DNA of 9,369 bases from an uncultured Oscillospiraceae bacterium (GTDB lineage: Bacteria > Bacillota > Clostridia > Oscillospirales > Oscillospiraceae), in contig CALWYA010000053.1 in the NCBI GenBank assembly GCA_944385645.1, forward strand, positions 1 through 9,369, read 5' to 3'. The translations under genes were made by a program, and so were the position numbers. Each line of letters starts with the position of its first letter. Position 1 is the first letter of the stretch. The notes under the pieces are model-generated. The model had not been told where the DNA came from. It worked only from the letters and a program-made list of their open reading frames with translations, and made no database searches. Below, piece after piece: positions 4,907 to 9,369 of this stretch.

Positions 4907-5796
4907 CGTTCCTCCTGATCCCACACCCAGTCCGGAATGGCCGCGGCCTCCTCATACAGGCGCAGGTAGCTCTGATGGCGGCTGGGGGAGATGGCCCCGG
5001 CCTTCACCGCCGCCAGCACGGCGCACCCCTTCTCCTTCCGGTGGGCGCAGTCGGGAAAGCGGCATTGGTCCAGATAGGGGGCAAACTCGGGGAAGGCGTA
5101 CTGAAGCCCCTCCTTCCGGCCCAGCTCCTTCGGGTCCTCCCCAAAGGAGGAGAAGCCGGGCGTATCGGCCACGAGGGCCCCGCAGGACAGGCGGAACAGC
5201 TCCACGTGGCGGGTGGTGTGCCGGCCCCGGCCCAGCTTGTCGCTCACCTGGCCGGTGGCCAGGTCCATGTCCGGCTCCAGGGCGTTGAGAAGGCTGGACT
5301 TTCCCACCCCGGAGTTCCCTGTAAAGGCACAAACCTTGCCAGAAATGGCCCGGCGCAGCTCCTCCACCCCCTCGCCGGTGGCGGCGCTGAGGCGGACGGT
5401 GGGGAAGCCGGCTTTTTCGTAGATCGAGGCCAGGTCGGTCCCGGGCGCCAGATCCCACTTGTTCACGCAGATGAGACTGGGACAGTCCCGCCGGGCGGCC
5501 AGGGCGGTCACCCGGTCGATCAGATAGGGCTCCGTCACCGGCACCGCCTGGGAGGCCACCACCACCAGCAGGTCGATGTTGGCCACCGCCGGGCGGGCAA
5601 ACTGGTTCTTTCGGGGCAGGATCTGGTCCAGAGCCCCGGAGCCGTCGGGGAGCGGGGTGAATTCCACCCGGTCCCCCACCAGGGGGCTCTGTCCCGCGTG
5701 CCGGTGTTTGCCCCGGGCCCGGCAGGCGTACACCCGCTCCCCGTCGTCCACATAGTAGAAGCCGCTCAGGGCTTTTCGGATGATCCCCCGGCTCAC
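4897..5796 (-). CDS. rsgA: Ribosome small-subunit GTPase RsgA (YjeQ/CpgA)
   Basis: RsgA is a circularly permuted GTPase that acts in late maturation of the 30S subunit. The 299-residue product has the family's usual length and order. An N-terminal OB-fold (about 1-65, with LVGDRVEF) comes first. Then come the G motifs in permuted order: NKWD (G4, 112-115), SAATGEG (G5, 137-143), GNSGVGKS (G1, 160-167), GRHTTR (G2, 191-196) and DTPG (G3, 211-214). A C-terminal zinc site is formed by C245, C250, H252 and C258 (CRFPDCAHRKEKGC). Translation starts at GTG, which overlaps the prkC stop as GTGA, so the two are likely translationally coupled; AGGAGG lies 10 nt upstream inside prkC. In B. subtilis the orthologue CpgA is a substrate of PrkC, which fits the gene order. 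Confidence 0.97.
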   Translation of the reverse strand: MSRGIIRKALSGFYYVDDGERVYACRARGKHRHAGQSPLVGDRVEFTPLPDGSGALDQILPRKNQFARPAVANIDLLVVVASQAVPVTEPYLIDRVTALAARRDCPSLICVNKWDLAPGTDLASIYEKAGFPTVRLSAATGEGVEELRRAISGKVCAFTGNSGVGKSSLLNALEPDMDLATGQVSDKLGRGRHTTRHVELFRLSCGALVADTPGFSSFGEDPKELGRKEGLQYAFPEFAPYLDQCRFPDCAHRKEKGCAVLAAVKAGAISPSRHQSYLRLYEEAAAIPDWVWDQEERKE

Positions 5797-7808
5797 GGCA
5801 GGACGGCCTCCTCCGTGAGGACCACTACGGTGGAGCCTCCGTGGACCCCGTCGAAGTAGTAATCCAGGGTGACCGTGCCCATGCCGGTGACGGTCACCGG
5901 CACGCTGGTCTGCATATTGGCGTTCACCGTCTGATTGAAGATCTCCCGGCCGTCCTGGGTGACCCGTAGATTGAGCAGTCCCTCGGCGTTGTCGGGCAGT
6001 TTGATGTTTACGTCCCGGGTGACCTCGCTAGGCTCTGGTTCCGGTTCCGGCTCCGGCTGAACGGTATTCGGGTCGGGGCCCAGACTGATCTGGAGGTTGA
6101 CGGCGGTGCCCTCGGTGACCTGCGTGCCCTCGGTGGGGTACTGGCTGACCACCTGGCCCGCGGGCACCTCGTCATCGTAGACCTCTTCCACTCTGCCGCC
6201 GTCTCCTAGATTATAGGTCCGGATGGTGCTCTGGGCGATCTCCAGGGTCATGCCGGTGAGGTCGGGCATGGCAAAGCTGTGCTTCTCCGGCCCCCGGCTG
6301 ACCACCAGCTCCACCTCGGTGCCGGGCGTGAGGACCGCCCCCTCCAGAGGGGCAGTGGAGATGATGTGGTTCTCCTGGATCTCCTCGTCGTACTCATAAG
6401 TGGGCACCTTGGGCTTCAGGCCCATCTCCCGCAGGGTCTGATAGGCCTCCTGGTACTCCATGTTGGTCAGGTCGATCATCACAATGATCTCAGGGCCGCC
6501 GCTAACCGTGACGGTGATCTGGGTGACCCCCTCCCCTACCTGATCCTCCGCCTTGGGCTCCTGGTCGATAATAGTGCCGGGGTCAGACTCGTCGGCCACC
6601 GTCTCTCCCTGAACCAGGGTGAAGCGTCCCAGCAGCTCCTGGTCGTCCGCCACCTCCTCGTAGTTCTTCCCGATGAGGTTGGGGACGTCGTAGCGGTCCG
6701 CCGGGGTAAACAGTCCGGCGCCGATGATCCGCCACAGGAAAAAGAACACCAGACACACAAAGAGCAGCACCGCCCCCGCCGCCAGGGCGATGGGCCAGAT
6801 GGGCCCCCGGGCGGGTGGCTCGTCCTCCTCTTCCCGGTCACCGCTGTAGTCCTCCTCCCGGCGAGATTTGTGCTCCAGGCGGCTGTGCGCGCCGGGGGCG
6901 GGACGGATCTGGGTGCGGTCCTCGTCGGGTTTCGCCTCCGGGACAAACTCCGACAGGTCATAGTCAAAATCCACGTCCGGATTTTTCCGGAACTCCTCCA
7001 GGTCGGAGAGCATCTCGTCGGCGGAGGAGTAGCGGTTGTCCGGGTTGGGGGCCATGGCCTTCATGGTGATGGCCTCCAGGGCCTCGGGGATGGTGGGGTC
7101 GATCTCCCGGGGGGACAGGGGGATGGAATTGATGTGCTGAATGGCCACCGCCACCGGGGTGTCCCCCTCGAAGGGCAGGCGGCCGGTGAGCATCTCATAC
7201 AGGACCACGCCGGCGGAGTACAGGTCGCTGCGCTCGTCGATGCGGCTGCCCCGGGCCTGCTCCGGGGAGATGTAGTGCACCGAGCCCAGGGCCTCCTGGG
7301 TGAGGGTGCTGTGTCCTCCGGAGGCCACCCGGGCGATGCCGAAGTCGGCCACCTTCACGCTGCCGTCCCGGAGGACCATGATATTGTGGGGCTTGATGTC
7401 CCGGTGGATGATCCCACGGCTGTGGGCGTGGCCCAGGGCCTTGGTGATCTGGGTGATGAAGTACAGGGCCTCCCGCCAGTTGAGCTTGCCGCCCTTCTTC
7501 TGGAGATACTGCTTGAGATTGATCCCGTCGATGAGCTCCATGACAATGTACTCCAGCTCGGAGGACCGGCTGACGTCGTACACCGCCACAATGTTCGGGT
7601 GGGACAGCATGGCCACCGCCTGGGACTCGTCGTGGAAGCGGCGGCGGAACTCGGCGTCCTGTGCCAGGTCCTCCCGCAGGATCTTGATGGCCACCAGCCG
7701 GTTGAGCCGGTGGCACCGGGCCTTGTATACCCGGGCCATCCCGCCGGTGCCCACCACCTCCAGGATCTCATATCGGTTGTCGAGTAATTTACCAATATAC
7801 GGGTCCAT
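5793..7808 (-). CDS. prkC: PASTA-domain Ser/Thr protein kinase PrkC (Stk)
   Basis: A 671-residue membrane kinase that senses peptidoglycan fragments through extracellular PASTA domains and phosphorylates cytoplasmic targets; in Bacillus it also triggers spore germination. The kinase domain (about 10-275) has the Gly loop GTGGMARVY (20-28), VAIK with K42, HRDIKPHN (135-142; catalytic D137), DFG (155-157), threonines T168 and T170 in the activation loop, and SPEQ (181-184). An acidic juxtamembrane segment leads to one transmembrane helix (about 336-360). Three PASTA repeats follow at about 372-437, 443-506 and 512-577, each ending in a V-x-V/L-x-x-S-x-GP type strand. A proline-glutamate linker (585-593) and a beta-rich C-terminal extension (596-671) end the protein. 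AAGGAGG 9 nt upstream supports the ATG. The cognate phosphatase gene lies 40 nt upstream. Confidence 0.97.
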   Translation of the reverse strand: MDPYIGKLLDNRYEILEVVGTGGMARVYKARCHRLNRLVAIKILREDLAQDAEFRRRFHDESQAVAMLSHPNIVAVYDVSRSSELEYIVMELIDGINLKQYLQKKGGKLNWREALYFITQITKALGHAHSRGIIHRDIKPHNIMVLRDGSVKVADFGIARVASGGHSTLTQEALGSVHYISPEQARGSRIDERSDLYSAGVVLYEMLTGRLPFEGDTPVAVAIQHINSIPLSPREIDPTIPEALEAITMKAMAPNPDNRYSSADEMLSDLEEFRKNPDVDFDYDLSEFVPEAKPDEDRTQIRPAPGAHSRLEHKSRREEDYSGDREEEDEPPARGPIWPIALAAGAVLLFVCLVFFFLWRIIGAGLFTPADRYDVPNLIGKNYEEVADDQELLGRFTLVQGETVADESDPGTIIDQEPKAEDQVGEGVTQITVTVSGGPEIIVMIDLTNMEYQEAYQTLREMGLKPKVPTYEYDEEIQENHIISTAPLEGAVLTPGTEVELVVSRGPEKHSFAMPDLTGMTLEIAQSTIRTYNLGDGGRVEEVYDDEVPAGQVVSQYPTEGTQVTEGTAVNLQISLGPDPNTVQPEPEPEPEPSEVTRDVNIKLPDNAEGLLNLRVTQDGREIFNQTVNANMQTSVPVTVTGMGTVTLDYYFDGVHGGSTVVVLTEEAVLP

Positions 7809-7848
7809 GGTAAATATCCTCCTTTTTTCTCACTTCTCGGGGCCGGCG

Positions 7849-8562
7849 TCACCGGCGGATCAGCACCGCCGTCACATTGTCCGGGGCCCCCCGGCTCAGG
7901 GCGATGTCCAGCAGCCGCTGACAGCAGCTCTCGTCCCCCTCCCCGTGGATGACCTCATAGAGCATCTCCTGCTCCTCCACCACGTTGCTCAGCCCGTCGC
8001 TGCACAGCAGCAGATAGTCCCCGGGGGCCATGGGCTGCCGGAAGCAGTCGGCCATCAGGTCGGGGTCGGCCCCCAGGGCCCGGGTGATGAGGTTTTTATT
8101 GGGGTGGCGGCGGGCCTCCTCCCGGGTCAGCTCCCCCCGCTCCACCAGGTCGGCCACCAGGGAGTGGTCCCGGGTCACCAGGACAATGCCCTCCTGGTTG
8201 ATGTGGTAGGCCCGGCTGTCCCCCTCGTTGAGGATGACCGCGCCCCCCTCGCCGGCCAGAGCGGCCACCAGGGTGGTCCCCATGCCGGCGCAGTCCTCGT
8301 CCCGGAGGGAGCGCTGAAAGACCTCCCGGTTGGCCAGGGCGGCGGCCTTCCGCATCCGCTCCTCCTCCCGGCCCGAGGTGCGCAAAAACTCCTCGGTGAA
8401 CAGCTTCACGGCCATGGCGCTGGCAATATTGCCCGCCCGGGCGCCGCCCATGCCGTCGCACACCAGGGCGATTACCCGCCCGTCCGGCAGATTCCGGATG
8501 GCAAAGGCGTCCTGATTCTGTTGTCGAACCGCGCCCCGGTGGGTCAGACCCCAAGCCTCCAT
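7849..8562 (-). CDS. prpC: PP2C-type Ser/Thr phosphatase PrpC (Stp)
   Basis: A cytoplasmic Mn/Mg-dependent phosphatase that reverses PrkC phosphorylation. The 237-residue product has the PP2C motifs in order: QNQDAF (D18), VCDGMGG (D36, G37), MGTT (94-97), GDSRAY (114-119), RDHSLV (131-136), LCSDGLSN (D189) and GAPDNVT (D228). These aspartates form the two-metal site. The length is normal for bacterial members. I chose the ATG at 8562 because AGGTGA lies 5 nt upstream and MEAWGLTHRG matches the family's N-terminus; a GTG three codons earlier has no good ribosome binding site. The gap to the rlmN stop is only 15 nt, so they are co-transcribed. Confidence 0.96.
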   Translation of the reverse strand: MEAWGLTHRGAVRQQNQDAFAIRNLPDGRVIALVCDGMGGARAGNIASAMAVKLFTEEFLRTSGREEERMRKAAALANREVFQRSLRDEDCAGMGTTLVAALAGEGGAVILNEGDSRAYHINQEGIVLVTRDHSLVADLVERGELTREEARRHPNKNLITRALGADPDLMADCFRQPMAPGDYLLLCSDGLSNVVEEQEMLYEVIHGEGDESCCQRLLDIALSRGAPDNVTAVLIRR

Positions 8563-8567
8563 GGCGC

Positions 8568-8573
8568 TCACCT
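8568..8573 (-). promoter_or_regulatory. Ribosome binding site deciding the prpC start
   Basis: AGGTGA on the minus strand lies 5 nt before the ATG at 8562. It overlaps the alternative GTG codon (8571-8569), which therefore cannot be the start served by this site. Confidence 0.65.
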
Positions 8574-8577
8574 TCTT

Positions 8578-9369
8578 TCACTCGGTCCGCAGGGACCGCT
8601 CTCTCTCATTGTTTGCCTTGTCTGCCTCCCGCATGGCGCGGCGGCGCAGCTGACCGCAGGAGGCGTCGATGTCTCCTCCCAGCTTCCGGCGCACCGTGAC
8701 GGTGACGCCGTGGTCCTCCAGCCGCTTCTGGAAGGCGGCCATGCGCCGGCTGGGCTTCAGGGGGCTCTCCTCCACCTCGTTGAGACCGATCAGGTTCACG
8801 TGGGCGGGCATCCCCCGCAGCCGCCGGGCCAGCAGGTCGGCCTGCCAGTCGGCGTCGTTCACCCCGTCGATCATGGCGTACTCATAGGAGATGCGCCGGC
8901 CGGTGGTCTCGAAGTACCGCCGGCAGCTGTCCAGCAGCCGCTCCACCCCATAGGACCGGTTCACCGGCATGATTTTGGACCGGGTCTCGTCGTCGGGGGC
9001 GTGGAGGGAGACGGACAGCGTTAATTGTAACCGATACCCGGCCAGTTTGTCAATTTGTTCCGCCAGCCCGCAGGTGGACAGGGAGATATGCCGCATACCG
9101 ATGTTCAGCCCGTCCGGGTGATTCACCAGCTCCAGGAAGCGCAGCACGGTGTCGAAGTTATCCAGGGGCTCCCCGATGCCCATGAGGACGATGTTGGACA
9201 CCGGGGCTCCGCTGTCCAGCTGGGTGAACAGCACCTGGTCCAGCATCTCCGCCGGGGTCAGGTCCCGCACCTTGCCGGCGATGGTGGAGGCACAGAAGGC
9301 GCACCCCATGCGGCAGCCCACCTGGCAGGAGATGCACACGGTGTTCCCGTGCTGATAGCGCATGAGCAC
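8578..9369 (-). CDS. rlmN: Dual-specificity rRNA/tRNA adenine C2-methyltransferase RlmN (N-terminus outside window)
   Basis: A radical-SAM enzyme that methylates C2 of A2503 in 23S rRNA and A37 in some tRNAs. The visible 263 codons lack about 85 N-terminal residues (family length about 345-385). The first visible codon is a GTG that is internal valine, not the start. The radical-SAM cluster is C19-x3-C23-x2-C26 (CRMGCAFC). C12 corresponds to E. coli C118, and C238 in GDIDASCGQL to the methyl-carrying C355, so both catalytic cysteines are present. MGIGEPLDNFD (63-73) is the SAM-binding GEP region, and SLHAPDDETR is also typical. A resistance-type Cfr enzyme is less likely because the housekeeping operon context rlmN-prpC-prkC is conserved in Firmicutes. 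Confidence 0.96.
   Translation of the reverse strand: MLMRYQHGNTVCISCQVGCRMGCAFCASTIAGKVRDLTPAEMLDQVLFTQLDSGAPVSNIVLMGIGEPLDNFDTVLRFLELVNHPDGLNIGMRHISLSTCGLAEQIDKLAGYRLQLTLSVSLHAPDDETRSKIMPVNRSYGVERLLDSCRRYFETTGRRISYEYAMIDGVNDADWQADLLARRLRGMPAHVNLIGLNEVEESPLKPSRRMAAFQKRLEDHGVTVTVRRKLGGDIDASCGQLRRRAMREADKANNERERSLRTE

Noticed and set aside
4799..4924. In-frame upstream extension of spoVM (42 more codons)
   Set aside because: It runs through the rsgA terminator hairpin and has no ribosome binding site, whereas the internal ATG at 4798 has an excellent one and gives a SpoVM-length product.
7300..9024. Long + strand open frame (574 codons) across prkC, prpC and rlmN
   Set aside because: It spans three certain genes on the opposite strand, and its composition is typical of a GC shadow.

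Overview
The window looks like a chromosomal segment of a high-GC, spore-forming member of the Clostridia (Firmicutes), most like the Oscillospiraceae (Flavonifractor/Oscillibacter type). The reasons are: strong AGGAGG-type ribosome binding sites, very GC-rich third codon positions, obligate sporulation genes (spoIVA, spoVM), and the conserved Firmicutes order rlmN-prpC-prkC-rsgA. The genus is inference.

Left part (1-1425, + strand). The window opens inside the 3' end of RNase P RNA (rnpB), closed by a clear intrinsic terminator. Next is an exported protein with a copper-amine-oxidase-like stalk domain and three tandem PepSY repeats. It ends at a second strong terminator.

Middle part (1435-4798, - strand). 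Three sporulation genes lie here, in transcriptional order: a 23-codon spoVM, a SipL-like protein (DUF3794-type body plus C-terminal LysM), and spoIVA. Together they would build the base of the spore coat. SpoVM marks the curved forespore membrane, the SpoIVA ATPase polymerises on it, and the LysM protein binds SpoIVA and drives encasement. A good sigma-E-type promoter (GTCATATC, 14 nt, AATACAAT) precedes spoIVA. Weaker sigma-E-like boxes precede the other two genes, so mother-cell expression is likely.

Right part (4897-9369, - strand). A tight housekeeping operon runs rlmN (5' end outside the window) - prpC - prkC - rsgA: rRNA/tRNA methyltransferase, PP2C phosphatase, PASTA Ser/Thr kinase and ribosome-assembly GTPase. 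prkC and rsgA overlap by 4 nt (GTGA). An intrinsic terminator that begins inside the rsgA stop region separates this operon from spoVM. B. subtilis has the same neighbourhood (rlmN-prpC-prkC-rsgA-rpe-thiN-spoVM). Here rpe and thiN are absent from that interval, and spoIVA and the SipL-like gene sit directly downstream of spoVM.

The most notable points are the easily missed spoVM microgene, the compact coat-basement cluster with its own promoters, and an unusual cysteine cluster in the SipL-like protein. I see no mobile element, CRISPR array or tRNA.
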